DNA from: Ammonifex thiophilus
Lineage (GTDB): Bacteria > Bacillota > Desulfotomaculia > Desulfotomaculales > Ammonificaceae
Direction of reading: 5' to 3'
NCBI RefSeq assembly: GCF_003368535.1
Contig: NZ_QSLN01000007.1
Coordinates: forward strand, 1 to 64,000
Length of the DNA: 64,000 nucleotides
Below are positions 32,828 through 42,083 of this stretch, piece by piece; positions within the stretch are counted from its first letter, which is position 1; each line of letters opens with the position of its first letter. The notes beneath the pieces were generated by a model. It was given only the letters and a program-made list of their open reading frames with translations. It did not search any database and was not told where the DNA came from. Position numbers and translations under genes: made by a program.

Positions 32828-33718
32828 TTGCGCTTGCATTTCGTTCGCTGGCGTTTTCTTTGGTACGCCCTGTCTTTGGCCGTGATCCTGCCCGGCCTGG
32901 TGTCGCTCTCCTTGAGGGGCTTAAACCTGGGGATAGATTTCACCGGCGGGAGCCTCATGGAAATAGAATTTCACCGCCCGGCGGAGATCGCCAAGGTAAG
33001 GCAGGTCTTGACCGATCTCGGCCTTAAAGATGCCATGATTCAGAAAGGCGGCGCTTCGGTCTTCCTCATCAGGACCCGCCCCCTCGAGGAAAAGCAAAGC
33101 CAGGAAGTGGTGAAGGCTTTGGAGCAAAAGATAGGGCCGCTCACTCTCCTGCGCTCGGATAAGGTGGGACCGGTCATCGGTAAGGAACTCACCCGCAAGG
33201 CTTTTCTGGCCTCCCTTCTCACTTTAGTTATCCTCCTCATTTACTTAGCCATCCGCTTCGACTTCAAACAGGGTGTGGCGGCCATAATCGGCCTGGTGCA
33301 CGACGTACTGGTAGTTCTGGGTATATTTTCTATTTTTCAGCTAGAGGTGGACAGCTCCTTTGTGGCTGCGGTGCTCACCACCCTGGGCTACTCCCTGCAC
33401 GACACGGTTATCGTCTTCGACCGTATCCGTGAGAACATCAAGATAAGGAGGCTCAGCGAGCCCCTAGCCGATGTTATCAACCTTAGCATCTGGCAGACCT
33501 TGACGCGCTCCATCAACACGGTCATGACGGTGCTCTTTGTGCTGGTGGCCCTCTACTTCCTTGGGGGCAGCACCCTGCGCAACTTCGTGCTGGCCTTGAT
33601 CATAGGCGTGGTGAGTGGCGCTTACAGCTCCGTCTGCGACGCCAGCCCTATCTGGTACGATCTAAAACGCTGGGAAGAGAAGCGGCGGGCCAAGGCCCCG
33701 AAGGCCGGGAGGGCTTGA
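32828..33718 (+). CDS. secF: Protein translocase subunit SecF
   Basis: 296 residues. LGIDFTGGSLMEIEF near residue 35 mirrors the SecD signature; the membrane domain has VLTTLGYSLHDTVIVFDRIREN and SINTVMTVLFVLVALYFLGG, all diagnostic. TTG 32828 follows AAAGGAGGT directly after secD. It works as a complex with SecD. Confidence 0.93.
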   Translation: MRLHFVRWRFLWYALSLAVILPGLVSLSLRGLNLGIDFTGGSLMEIEFHRPAEIAKVRQVLTDLGLKDAMIQKGGASVFLIRTRPLEEKQSQEVVKALEQKIGPLTLLRSDKVGPVIGKELTRKAFLASLLTLVILLIYLAIRFDFKQGVAAIIGLVHDVLVVLGIFSIFQLEVDSSFVAAVLTTLGYSLHDTVIVFDRIRENIKIRRLSEPLADVINLSIWQTLTRSINTVMTVLFVLVALYFLGGSTLRNFVLALIIGVVSGAYSSVCDASPIWYDLKRWEEKRRAKAPKAGRA

Positions 33719-33722
33719 AACG

Positions 33723-34007
33723 ATGGGAACAGCGCCTGAGCGTATCATCGTCACCGTCCTGGGAAAGGATCGCGTGGGCATTATCGCTGGGGTGGCTTCG
33801 GTATTGGCCGAGCACAACGTTAACATCTTGGACATAAGCCAAACCATTTTGCAGGAATTCTTGGCCATGATCATGATCGCCGATATAAGCCGGTGCTCGG
33901 TGGATTTGAACACCTTGAAGGAGCGCCTGGCGGCCAAGGGTCGGGAGCTAGGCGTGCGCATCGACGCCCAGCACGAGGATGTCTTTCTTTACATGCACCG
34001 GATATAG
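33723..34007 (+). CDS. ACT-domain protein (UPF0237 type)
   Basis: 94 residues, a single ACT domain: IIVTVLGKDRVGIIAGVASVLAEHNVNILDISQTIL. Proteins of this type bind small ligands, probably amino acids, and are nearly always encoded just before a UPF0210 gene, as here (15 bases). The ligand is not known from sequence. Confidence 0.88.
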   Translation: MGTAPERIIVTVLGKDRVGIIAGVASVLAEHNVNILDISQTILQEFLAMIMIADISRCSVDLNTLKERLAAKGRELGVRIDAQHEDVFLYMHRI

Positions 34008-34022
34008 GAGGTTTTTGGAAAA

Positions 34023-35384
34023 TTGCTGACCATCCAGGAGATCTTGGAAACTATCAAAATGATCCAGGAAGAAAACCTGGACATTCGCACCATCACTCTG
34101 GGGATAAGCCTGCGGGATTGCGCTGATCCTGACCCTCAGCGCTGCTGCCGCAAGATTTACGACAAGATAACTCGCTTGGCTGCTCGTCTCGTGCAGGTGG
34201 GGGAAGAGATCGAGCAAGAGTACGGCATCCCCATTGTCAACAAGCGTATAGCCGTCACTCCCATAGCGCTGGTGGCCGAAGGGTCGGAAGTAGAAGACTA
34301 CTTGCTTTTTGCCCAGACGCTGGAAAAGGCGGCCCAGGCGGTGGGGGTGGATTTCATCGGCGGATTCAGCGCCCTGGTGCACAAAGGGTTTACCCGCGGA
34401 GACCGCTTGCTCATCGAGTCCATACCTGAAGCCTTGGCTCGGACGGAACGGGTCTGCGCTTCGGTCAACGTAGCCACCACCAGAACAGGGATCAATATGG
34501 ACGCGGTGGCGATCATGGGGCACATAGTCAAAGAGACGGCCGCTCTCACGGCCGATCGGCAAGGCATAGGGGCAGCCCGACTGGTGGTCTTCGCCAACGC
34601 GCCGGAGGACAACCCCTTCATGGCGGGGGCCTTCCACGGGATAGGGGAGCCGGAGTGTGCTGTAAATGTGGGAATAAGCGGTCCAGGTGTAGTCAAGCGC
34701 GCCATCGAGAACATGCCCCCCGATGCCGATCTGGGAGAGCTGGCGGAGAAGATCAAAAAGATGGCCTTCAAAATTACCCGGATGGGGGAGCTGGTGGGCC
34801 GAGAAGCGGCCCGGCGGTTGGGGGTTTCCTTCGGTGTGGTCGATATCTCCTTAGCGCCCACACCAGCAGTCGGGGACAGCGTGGCCGAGATCCTGGAGGC
34901 CATGGGGATTGAGCGTTGCGGGGCACCTGGAACCACGGCGGCCCTGGCCCTGCTGAACGATGCTGTAAAGAAAGGTGGGGCCATGGCTTCTTCCTATGTG
35001 GGCGGCCTCTCCGGCGCCTTCATACCGGTGAGCGAAGACGCGGGCATGGTGCGGGCGGCAGCGGAAGGAGCCCTTTCCTTGGAGAAGCTCGAAGCTATGA
35101 CCTCCGTCTGTTCGGTGGGGCTGGATATGATCGTCATACCCGGTGATACTCCGGCAGCTACCATAGCCGCTATCATCGCCGACGAGATGGCCATAGGAAT
35201 GGTCAATAACAAAACCACCGGGGTGCGCATTATTCCCGCGCCGGGTAAGAAGCCAGGCGACTGGGTGGAGTTCGGGGGGCTTTTGGGCCGGGCTCCGGTT
35301 ATACCGGTAAGCCGCTTCTCCCCTGCCGCCTTTATCGCCCGCGGGGGACGCATCCCTGCCCCCATCCAGAGCCTGGGTAACTGA
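34023..35384 (+). CDS. UPF0210 (PFL-like, DUF711) protein
   Basis: 453 residues covering the whole family. [43 protein letters not shown] and [27 protein letters not shown] are typical. Members have a pyruvate-formate-lyase-like barrel but no glycyl-radical motif, and their reaction is unknown. TTG 34023 follows ATAGGAGG. It probably acts with the ACT protein upstream. Confidence 0.88.
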   Translation: MLTIQEILETIKMIQEENLDIRTITLGISLRDCADPDPQRCCRKIYDKITRLAARLVQVGEEIEQEYGIPIVNKRIAVTPIALVAEGSEVEDYLLFAQTLEKAAQAVGVDFIGGFSALVHKGFTRGDRLLIESIPEALARTERVCASVNVATTRTGINMDAVAIMGHIVKETAALTADRQGIGAARLVVFANAPEDNPFMAGAFHGIGEPECAVNVGISGPGVVKRAIENMPPDADLGELAEKIKKMAFKITRMGELVGREAARRLGVSFGVVDISLAPTPAVGDSVAEILEAMGIERCGAPGTTAALALLNDAVKKGGAMASSYVGGLSGAFIPVSEDAGMVRAAAEGALSLEKLEAMTSVCSVGLDMIVIPGDTPAATIAAIIADEMAIGMVNNKTTGVRIIPAPGKKPGDWVEFGGLLGRAPVIPVSRFSPAAFIARGGRIPAPIQSLGN

Positions 35385-35398
35385 AGGGGAGTCGGCTC

Positions 35399-36526
35399 TT
35401 GAAGAGTTCCTGGCCGGTTATCGTGGTGGGTGCAGGACCGGCCGGAGCTCTGTGCGCTTACAGCCTGGCGCGGGCCGGCCTTTCGGTCCTGCTTTTGGAA
35501 AAGGCTTGCTTTCCCCGGGAAAAGCCTTGCGGTGGGGGGCTTACCCCCAAGGCAGCGGCCCTTCTTCCTTTTTCTTTTCAGGCGGTGGTAGATGGGGAAG
35601 TGAAAAGGGCGATCCTGCGCCTTCCCGGCGTAAAAACCCTGGAGATCGGCTGGGGTCGGCCGGTCTGCTTTCTGGTGCGACGAGAACTCTTAGACACTTA
35701 CCTGGCCGAGCAGGCCCGCCGAGCGGGAGCCTTTTTGCGGGAGGGCGAGGAAGTGGTGCAAATCGAGGAGACCGGGGAAGCACTGACCGTCATCACCGCC
35801 GGCGGGGCCAGTTATCGGGCACAGCTGGTGATAGGAGCGGACGGGGCATTAAGCCGAGTGGCACGGCTGGTCGGTCGCTCCCTCCCCCGGCGTTTTGCTT
35901 TGACCGCAGCCATCACTCCTCCACCGGCCTGGTCCGAGAAGAGGGACACTATTCTGATAGATCTGGAAGCGCTGCCCTACGGCTACGGCTGGGTCTTCCC
36001 TAAAGCTGGTCATCTCAATGCGGGCGTAGGCTCTTTTGCCGCCGCCCGCGAGCTACGCTTTCACTGGGAAAACTTTGCCCGGCGCAACGGACTGGGTCGG
36101 CCCCTCCGGCTGCGGGCCCACCCTCTGGCCTTAGCCGGAGAGGAGACGGAGTTAGGGCGGGGGCGAGTAATGCTCTTGGGGGACGCAGCAGGTCTGGTTG
36201 ACCCCCTGACCGGCGAAGGGCTCTACGCCGCCTTCTGCAGTGCCCAGTTGGCGGCCAAGGCCATACTGGAGGAAGGGGTAGGGGAGCGGGCCGTTCCCCG
36301 GTATCGCGAGTTGGTAAAAGCTTCTCTCGGGCGCGAGTACCACTTCGCCCACCGCTTGGCTCGGCTTTTCTACCGCTTCCTTCCCCTCATCGCCCGTTAC
36401 TTTTCTTCCCGGCCTGAGCAGGTTCGCCACTTCTGGGAGTTCCTCTTCTTCGGCGGGTACGCTGAGCTCTTCCGCCGGGCAGGGGCACGCTACTGGGAAA
36501 AACTTTTACGTGGCCCTTCTAGCTAG
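35399..36526 (+). CDS. Geranylgeranyl-reductase-like flavoprotein
   Basis: 375 residues. FAD-binding VVGAGPAGALCAYSLARAGLSVLLLEK, then PREKPCGGGLT, the second FAD motif VMLLGDAAGLVDPLTGEGLYAAFCSAQLAA. The family reduces isoprenoid double bonds, for example in quinone tails or lipid carriers; the exact substrate is open. TTG 35399 follows a weak GGGGAG. It meets the rRNA methyltransferase gene tail to tail with a 4-base overlap. Confidence 0.8.
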   Translation: MKSSWPVIVVGAGPAGALCAYSLARAGLSVLLLEKACFPREKPCGGGLTPKAAALLPFSFQAVVDGEVKRAILRLPGVKTLEIGWGRPVCFLVRRELLDTYLAEQARRAGAFLREGEEVVQIEETGEALTVITAGGASYRAQLVIGADGALSRVARLVGRSLPRRFALTAAITPPPAWSEKRDTILIDLEALPYGYGWVFPKAGHLNAGVGSFAAARELRFHWENFARRNGLGRPLRLRAHPLALAGEETELGRGRVMLLGDAAGLVDPLTGEGLYAAFCSAQLAAKAILEEGVGERAVPRYRELVKASLGREYHFAHRLARLFYRFLPLIARYFSSRPEQVRHFWEFLFFGGYAELFRRAGARYWEKLLRGPSS

Positions 36527-37905
36527 CTTAAACTGGTCGGCAGGCGCCAGGCACGAGGATAGAAATTTCTGAGCTTTCCCTGGCGGCAGTAACCCCAACC
36601 TAGAGGAAACTCCTCCACCGCTATTAGCACCCATCCTTCCTCCGCGTCTAGAGGGAACTCCTCTCCGCGCAGATAGGCTTTGAGCCTGGGATCGGAAGGG
36701 AGGAGGGACAGAACCCTTTTCGCTTGTTTGGTCTTCATCCCCAGGGCCAAGGCGTGGTCGGGCCTGAACTCACCCTGCTTAAAGATCCCTAGCCACCAGC
36801 CGGGGCGGAGTACCCGCAAGCCCTCCAGCATCTTAAAGGGAAGGGGGACGCGGTAAATGCCCTCCCGCCACAGTATCAGCCCCTCTTCGGCTGGCGTGCC
36901 CTTCAGATGTCGTTCACAGAAGGAGCGGTAAGCCTTTGCTGCTTCTGGGGGAAGAGAATTGCCAGGGTGGGGGTGGGAAGAGGCCTTTTCCCCTTCCCTC
37001 TGTAAGAGAGCGTAAAAGTGCCCTTTTCCCGGTCCCCGGTGAGGCCAGAGGCGCACTGCTCGCGCGAGCTCGGGAAGGTAGGGGTGGATCCACTCCGGAC
37101 GCCCCCGGTCGAAAAGGGGGTGCCTTTCCACTTCCACCAGGTGAAACTCGGGATGAGTCCTCAGGAAAGAGGCTATTACTTCCTCGTTTTCTTCTGGTGC
37201 GAAGGTGCAGGTAGCATAAAGCAAGAGACCCCCTGGGCGGATAAGCCGGGCGGCATGCTGCAAAATGTGGCTTTGCAAAGCGGCCATTTTGCAAACGGTC
37301 CTGGGCGACCAGCGGCGCCTGGCCTCGGGATCGAAAGCCAGAGTGGCTTCTCCCGAACAAGGAGCGTCCACCAGAACGCGGTCAAAAAGACCGGCGAAGC
37401 GCTGGGCCAGGCGGGCCGGTTCTTCCTGCAGGACTACCGCGCAGGTTACCCCCATTCTCTCCAGGTTACGGGCTAAGACGGTGACCCGTCGGGGGTTAGG
37501 GTCGTTGGCTACCAGAACCCCGCAGTTTTGCATGCGCGCGGCCAAGTGGGTGGCCTTTCCTCCCGGTGCAGCGCAAAGATCCAGTACCCACTCCCCTGGT
37601 TGGGGATCCAGGAGAACCCCGGCTAACATGGCCGCCGGATCCTGCAGGTAGTAAAGGCCGGCAACATGGTAAGGGTGGAGGGCTGGCCGGGCTCTGGCAT
37701 CCAGCACCACGAAGCCCTCCGGACACCAGGGAACTGGATCCAGGGGAAAGGGGCTACGCTTGGCGAAATGCTCAGGTAAAAGCTTCAGAGTATTCACCCG
37801 GAGCGCCGGCGGTTCGGGTCGCTTCAGGGCCTCCGCGAAAGGCTTTACTTCTTCTCCCAGAAGGCGGGCCATACGTTGGAGAAAATCTTCCCACCTGCCA
37901 GCCAT
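36523..37905 (-). CDS. RsmB/RsmF-type rRNA m5C methyltransferase
   Basis: 460 residues of the NOL1/NOP2/Sun family. VLDLCAAPGGKATHLAARM binds S-adenosylmethionine; DAPCSGEATL and YATCTFAPEENEEVI carry the two catalytic cysteines. The C-terminal 150 residues form the RsmF-type accessory and PUA-like region. ATG 37905 has no ribosome site, but a perfect TATAAT ends six bases before it, so the message may be leaderless. A longer frame to 38199 has no usable start near the conserved region and crosses the divergent tepA gene. Confidence 0.85.
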   Translation of the reverse strand: MAGRWEDFLQRMARLLGEEVKPFAEALKRPEPPALRVNTLKLLPEHFAKRSPFPLDPVPWCPEGFVVLDARARPALHPYHVAGLYYLQDPAAMLAGVLLDPQPGEWVLDLCAAPGGKATHLAARMQNCGVLVANDPNPRRVTVLARNLERMGVTCAVVLQEEPARLAQRFAGLFDRVLVDAPCSGEATLAFDPEARRRWSPRTVCKMAALQSHILQHAARLIRPGGLLLYATCTFAPEENEEVIASFLRTHPEFHLVEVERHPLFDRGRPEWIHPYLPELARAVRLWPHRGPGKGHFYALLQREGEKASSHPHPGNSLPPEAAKAYRSFCERHLKGTPAEEGLILWREGIYRVPLPFKMLEGLRVLRPGWWLGIFKQGEFRPDHALALGMKTKQAKRVLSLLPSDPRLKAYLRGEEFPLDAEEGWVLIAVEEFPLGWGYCRQGKLRNFYPRAWRLPTSLS

Positions 37906-37911
37906 ACTTTC

Positions 37912-37917
37912 ATTATA
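37912..37917 (-). promoter_or_regulatory. -10 box directly before the methyltransferase ATG
   Basis: TATAAT on the minus strand, six bases before the ATG at 37905. Transcription should begin at or next to the start codon. No good -35 is visible. Confidence 0.45.
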
Positions 37918-37992
37918 TCCGTCGGGAGTTTTTCGGGCGGACTGAGGAAGAATAATTCCCGGCAAAGAATATCGTGAGAGGGTGGGCGCGGG

Positions 37993-38697
37993 ATGATGAT
38001 GGAGCCGATTCCCGAAGCCAAAACCTCGGCCTTGGCTCAGATGCGGGAGATGGGGACAACGGTAGTGCCGCAACCCCGCAGCAACATTCACTGTCTCACC
38101 ATCGTGGGGCAGATCGAGGGACATCTGGTCCTGCCCCCGCAAAATAAAACTACCAAGTATGAGCACGTTCTCCCTCAGCTTGTTGCCCTGGAGCAGCATC
38201 CGGAGGTAGAGGGGATACTGGTGATACTCAACACGGTCGGGGGAGACGTGGAGGCGGGCTTGGCCATTGCGGAAATGTTAGCCTCTCTTTCCAAGCCCAC
38301 CGTTTCCCTAGTTCTTGGCGGAGGTCATTCCATAGGGGTTCCCATCGCCGTCGGATGTCGCTACTCTTTTATCACCGAGACGGCCAGCATGACCATCCAC
38401 CCCATAAGACTCACCGGCCAGGTTATAGGCGTGCCGCAGACTTGGGAGTACCTGGAAAAGATGCAAGATAGGGTCATAAAGTTTGTAGTACGGCACTCAC
38501 GTATAGAAGAGTGGCGCTTTCGGGAACTGATGTTCCGCTCGGGGGAGCTGGCGCGAGACATAGGGACGGTGCTGGTGGGAAGAGAAGCGGTGGACTGCGG
38601 GCTCATTGACGAGGTGGGAGGAGTGCGGGAGGCGCTTGCCAAGCTCCGGGAACTCATAGCCCTCAACCGGGCCTCTCCTCCTCCCTTTCCCACTTGA
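37993..38697 (+). CDS. tepA: TepA-like ClpP-family protease
   Basis: 234 residues of the ClpP/crotonase fold, closest to Bacillus TepA (YmfB). [17 protein letters not shown] forms the oxyanion region; Ser in [13 protein letters not shown] and His in TIHPIRLTG are the likely nucleophile and base. TepA degrades signal peptides and has been linked to protein export and sporulation. The next gene is YlzJ-like, its usual neighbour. Confidence 0.85.
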   Translation: MMMEPIPEAKTSALAQMREMGTTVVPQPRSNIHCLTIVGQIEGHLVLPPQNKTTKYEHVLPQLVALEQHPEVEGILVILNTVGGDVEAGLAIAEMLASLSKPTVSLVLGGGHSIGVPIAVGCRYSFITETASMTIHPIRLTGQVIGVPQTWEYLEKMQDRVIKFVVRHSRIEEWRFRELMFRSGELARDIGTVLVGREAVDCGLIDEVGGVREALAKLRELIALNRASPPPFPT

Positions 38698-38710
38698 GGA
38701 GGTGAAAGTT

Positions 38711-38926
38711 TTGCTGCTTTACACTCCTCTCCCCTTAGAGCTGGTGTGGGAGGAAGGAAAAGTACCCATTCAGCGCCTCTGTTTCTTGAAAGGAGTGCCG
38801 GTGCTGGTGGAAGTCACGGGACGGGGGGAAGGTAAGATCGTGCGGGTTCTGGCCACCGATCCCTTTTCTTTCCTCGACGTGGCTTTAACGCCGGGACAGA
38901 AGGTGTGGTTTAGAGAAGGGGAATGA
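38711..38926 (+). CDS. YlzJ-like small protein
   Basis: 71 residues: LLYTPLPLELVWEEG, then VEVTGRGEGKIVRVLATDPFSFLD. The family always follows tepA and has no known function. TTG 38711 is chosen over GTG 38702 because GAGGAGGTG then lies at 6-7 bases and the protein starts like its relatives. Its stop overlaps the next start. Confidence 0.75.
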   Translation: MLLYTPLPLELVWEEGKVPIQRLCFLKGVPVLVEVTGRGEGKIVRVLATDPFSFLDVALTPGQKVWFREGE

Positions 38927-39240
38927 AGGCAGTGACTCCCAAAGAAGAGGCGAGGCTTGCCTACCTGCTGGGACAGCTGGAAAGGCGGACTAAGGAGCTG
39001 GCCTTGCAGGTGGAGAAGATGCGACTGGCCGAGTATGTGAGGCTTTTGGAGCACCCCTGGCGCTTAATGTATGTGAATTTCATTTCCGGAGTAGCGCGAG
39101 GGCTGGGGATAGCGGTGGGTTTTGCCCTGCTCAGTAGCATTTTGCTTTACTTCTTGCGGATGCTAGTGACAGCCAACCTTCCGGGGATAGGCCGCTTTAT
39201 CGCGGAGATCGTACGCATGGTGGAAATGCACCTGTACTGA
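38923..39240 (+). CDS. DUF5665-like protein with one or two membrane segments
   Basis: 105 residues: a helical, charged first half (about 1-45) that could form a coiled coil, then HPWRLMYVNFISGVARGLGIAVGFALLS and SILLYFLRMLV, an amphipathic and a hydrophobic segment. This matches the small DUF5665 membrane proteins of spore-formers. It overlaps the YlzJ-like gene by 4 bases. Function unknown. Confidence 0.7.
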   Translation: MKAVTPKEEARLAYLLGQLERRTKELALQVEKMRLAEYVRLLEHPWRLMYVNFISGVARGLGIAVGFALLSSILLYFLRMLVTANLPGIGRFIAEIVRMVEMHLY

Positions 39241-39371
39241 GGCTTTCCGGGCCGCGCGGGGTGCAGATTGGAGCCGATTTTGGCAATAGTTTGCTCTGGC
39301 TTGGCAGAAATTTCAGCCCCGTCGACTAATAAGCAATTGAAAAAAATTTCCACAGCCTCAGTAAAGGGTTA

Positions 39372-39511
39372 AAATTCACCAAATATTACGCCGTGCTCTG
39401 CATGGACGGGGACAACATGGGCAAGTGGGTAGGGGGGCACTTTCTGAAAGATCCTGTTGCTTTGGCCGACTTTCAGCGGGCTCTCACCCGCGAACTTGAT
39501 CGGTATGCCGA
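39372..39511 (+). pseudogene. Fragment of cmr2 (cas10, type III-B)
   Basis: A 45-codon piece, KYYAVLCMDGDNMGKWVGGHF, then [13 protein letters not shown]. The AVL-x-MDGD-x-MGKW pattern is the first Palm motif of Cmr2. Nothing else of this normally very large protein remains: upstream is non-coding, and downstream the frame runs out of register into cmr6 sequence. It marks an internal deletion that joined cmr2 to cmr6. Confidence 0.7.
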
Positions 39512-40302
39512 TTGGGTGCGCGGATTTATAAAACCGCGGATCTTCTCCGTGGTCAGACGATCAAAAACTTTGGACCCTTCCTCGAAAAAGGGGCAAGCTA
39601 CGACGGGGAGAAAGGGACTTTCCAGTTTTCTTTGCCTGGAAAGAGAGTTGTCTTTGATCCGCCCCTTATTCCCGAGCGATCCTTTTTTGAGTTGCTGGAT
39701 AAACGCTGCAGGCAGGCACTCAAAAGTTCCGGGCTTGAGTTCAGAAGAATAGTCGCTCGCTTGAAGGGCCGGTTAGTGGTGGGTTTGGGAGCAGAATCAG
39801 TTTACGAAGTTTCCTTGGCCCTCTATCCGCTTTACGGTTTCCCTTGTGTGCCGGCCAGCGCATTCAAAGGGCAGTGCGCAGCGCGGTGATCTGGAAGGAA
39901 TTTGGGGTAAGGAAGAGAGAGCGCTCGGCGATCCCTTATTCTGCCGCGTTTTCGGGCGGGAGGAGCGGGGAGGAGTGTGCTTTTTCGATGGGTTTCCTCT
40001 GGAGCCGCCTGTGGTGGTAGAAGACGTACTGAATCCGCACTACGCACCGTACTACCAGGAAGGCGGAGCCTTTCCCCCCGGGCGATTACTACAACCCGAT
40101 TCCGGTGTTTTTCGGAGCGGTAGAAGGGGGTTCCTGGGTTTTCTATCTGAATATTGGGAAAGAAGTGGGAGAAGCCGAAGGAAAGGAATTGCTAGAAAAA
40201 ACAGTCAAGTGGCTGGACTACGCCTTTTCTACTCACGGCGTGGGAGCTAAAACGGGTCTGGGCTATGGCTTGATGTCTGTGAGCGTTATCGAGCTCCGGT
40301 AG
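39512..40302 (+). pseudogene. cmr6: Decayed cmr6 (type III-B RAMP gene)
   Basis: Cmr6 sequence is readable through three frames. First 39512-39880: [19 protein letters not shown] ... [34 protein letters not shown], the family core. Then about 39880-40085 in another frame: GDPLFCRVFGREERG, FFDGFPLEPPVVVEDVLNPH YAPYY. Last 40085-40302: GDYYNPIPVFFGAVEGGSW, then FSTHGVGAKTGLGYG. Two frameshifts and the lost N-terminus make it a pseudogene unless the assembly is wrong. It is the last trace of a Cmr effector operon beside the CRISPR array. Confidence 0.8.
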
Positions 40303-40516
40303 CATGGTGACCTTGATCTCCGTGCCGAAAAGCGCGCCGTTAGTACGCCGGGGTGGAGGTGCATATGCTGGCGGCAGACTAACCGGAACAAAGGCCCTTA
40401 CTCTCAGTGTGCCTGCGAGGGTTAAGAGTTAGCGCAATTCCGTACTTTGTCTAGAAAGATGCAGTAAATAAGAGTGGGTGGCCATTTTTTGCGGTTTACA
40501 CCAGCAAATCTGGGGT

Positions 40517-40546
40517 TTGCTCTGTCTGCTGCCGCCATGTTATAAT
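40517..40546 (+). promoter_or_regulatory. Candidate promoter in the CRISPR leader
   Basis: An extended -10 (TGTTATAAT, 40538-40546) with TTGCTC 18 bases upstream (40517-40522), reading toward the array. It lies about 210 bases before the first repeat. Confidence 0.5.
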
Positions 40547-40643
40547 TGCCGTCGACCTGGGCGGTTAAAGGGCGCTGGGAGCTACCTGCTGTTTGGAAGA
40601 TTATAACAGATCCAGTGCTGGCGCGGGTTTCGGGAATCGGGAG

Positions 40644-40692
40644 TTGCCGTCGACCCCCTGGGGTTTTGGGGTTAACCGAAGGTCGACGGCAA
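40644..40692. repeat. 12-base inverted repeat in the CRISPR leader
   Basis: TTGCCGTCGACC (40644-40655) and its exact inverse GGTCGACGGCAA (40681-40692) flank 25 bases that include CCCCC and GGGG runs. A further direct copy of the arm lies at 40546-40557, overlapping the -10 box by one base. It could form a stable hairpin or bind a dimeric protein. Confidence 0.7.
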
Positions 40693-40757
40693 TCTGGAGA
40701 AGGTGGCAGGAGCTCGGAGCGAGAAAAATCAAGGCCTCCCGCCCCCAAACATGCTTC

Positions 40758-41717
40758 GTAGCAATCGAACCATTGTGGGATTGAAAGAGCGATCGAAGCG
40801 ATAAAGGAGCGCTTTCCGGTCGAAGGTAGCAATCGAACCATTGTGGGATTGAAAGAGCGGCTACGAATGACCACCACCTCCTTTTGGAAGGCGTAGCAAT
40901 CGAACCATTGTGGGATTGAAAGTCCACCCGGATGTTCTGTGTCCCTTTAGGCCAGTTGGTAGCAATCGAACCATTGTGGGATTGAAAGGGACGCGGCCGC
41001 CCTGGCTGCGTGCAAGCAGGCCACGTAGCAATCGAACCATTGTGGGATTGAAAGCGCGCATAGCGTCCAACACCTCTTGGGGCTTGAGCGTAGCAATCGA
41101 ACCATTGTGGGATTGAAAGTAGAAAGGGGAGGGCGTAGGCAATGGTGGAAGAGAGTAGCAATCGAACCATTGTGGGATTGAAAGCTTTTTCAACCAACCC
41201 TTGATTTCGCTTGCAATCCACGTAGCAATCGAACCATTGTGGGATTGAAAGATTTCTCTACGGTCTACACGTATAGTGCCGTTATAGTAGCAATCGAACC
41301 ATTGTGGGATTGAAAGCCTGGTGGTGGAGCTGGAGCCGGGCGTTACGGTGACTGGTAGCAATCGAACCATTGTGGGATTGAAAGCCTGCTTTAGGGCGCC
41401 GTTTAGGACGCGGTGGACGCGTAGCAATCGAACCATTGTGGGATTGAAAGGCGGCTGGCTGAAGAAGGTTTCGGGGGGCAGGATGTGTAGCAATCGAACC
41501 ATTGTGGGATTGAAAGTTTCCAGCTCCGGGTCTTCCGCTCGCTGGACCTCTAGGGTAGCAATCGAACCATTGTGGGATTGAAAGTTTCGCCATTAAGCCT
41601 AACAGCTCATAAGCAGAAAGAGTAGCAATCGAACCATTGTGGGATTGAAAGTGATGGAGGATACTCCCCAGGCATGGCGCGCATATGGTAGCAATCGAAC
41701 CATTGTGGGATTGAAAG
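40758..41717 (+). CRISPR. CRISPR array, 15 repeats, 14 spacers
   Basis: Fifteen identical 30-base repeats that begin GTAGCAATCGAACC and end GTGGGATTGAAAG. Starts: 40758, 40826, 40893, 40959, 41025, 41090, 41155, 41222, 41287, 41355, 41421, 41487, 41555, 41622, 41688. Spacers are 35-38 bases. A shortened copy of the repeat's 3' end (about 41720-41732, ending GAAAC) follows the last repeat without a spacer, which marks the distal end and supports left-to-right transcription. All repeats are intact, so the array was in use until recently or is still used with cas genes elsewhere; the only cas sequence here is broken cmr. Confidence 0.98.
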
Positions 41718-41760
41718 AGTGTGGGATTGAAACGAAAAGGGGAAATCGGTTCGTTGAGAT

Positions 41761-41790
41761 CCGGAGTGGCATCCGGTCTTTTTATTTTTT
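41761..41790 (+). terminator. Candidate terminator after the CRISPR array
   Basis: CCGGA / TCCGG form a 5-base-pair stem around GTGGCA, followed by TCTTTTTATTTTTT. The stem is short but the T-run is strong. It lies 44 bases past the last repeat. Confidence 0.5.
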
Positions 41791-42083
41791 GCTCATCGTG
41801 AAAGGTGTTGCGGGCGGGAGCTGGGCACTTCGTTCGCGCCAGGCACCTAGTTTTCTCTTGGAGCTTGCGCCAGGGGAGCTGGGAAATATCTTGAAAGGAA
41901 AGAATCAGGCCTGTTGAGATAGGGATCCCCTTATGCAGCTTATAAGGGAGGGGAACCTTCTTCGGTCCGGGGAATACTACAACTACTTCGAAGCGGGTAC
42001 TGGGGGCGAGCCGGAGCAGGGAAGCTTACCTTGCACCAGGGGTGCTCGTCTCTGAGGGAGAAAAGGAAGGAGGTTTTAGAGCC
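41791..42083. other. Gene-free stretch before yteA
   Basis: Just under 300 bases with no convincing gene. A forward frame from inside the array ends at 41917 and has no family signal. A hairpin-like CCCCTTATGCAGCTTATAAGGGG occurs near 41929-41951. The yteA promoter should be here, but I see no clear boxes. Confidence 0.35.

Larger units (their letters stand above)
40303..40757 (+). other. Leader region of the CRISPR array
   Basis: About 455 bases without a supported gene between the cmr6 remnant and the first repeat. It holds the extended -10 promoter, three copies of TTGCCGTCGACC (two direct, one inverted), and ordinary AT-rich sequence around 40440-40540. Frames across it are short and unconvincing. 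Confidence 0.5.

Noticed and set aside
37906-38199. N-terminal extension of the rRNA methyltransferase
   Set aside because: It would cross the divergent tepA start and has no start codon near the conserved region.
40601-41593. Repeated protein frames across the CRISPR array on both strands
   Set aside because: They are translations of the identical repeats (NPTMVRLL and SNRTIVGLK units), not genes.
41718-41732. A sixteenth CRISPR repeat
   Set aside because: Only the last 13-15 bases are present, without a spacer before it; treated as the degenerate end of the array.
41639-41917. Forward frame running out of the array
   Set aside because: Begins within a repeat, has no ribosome site and no family signal.
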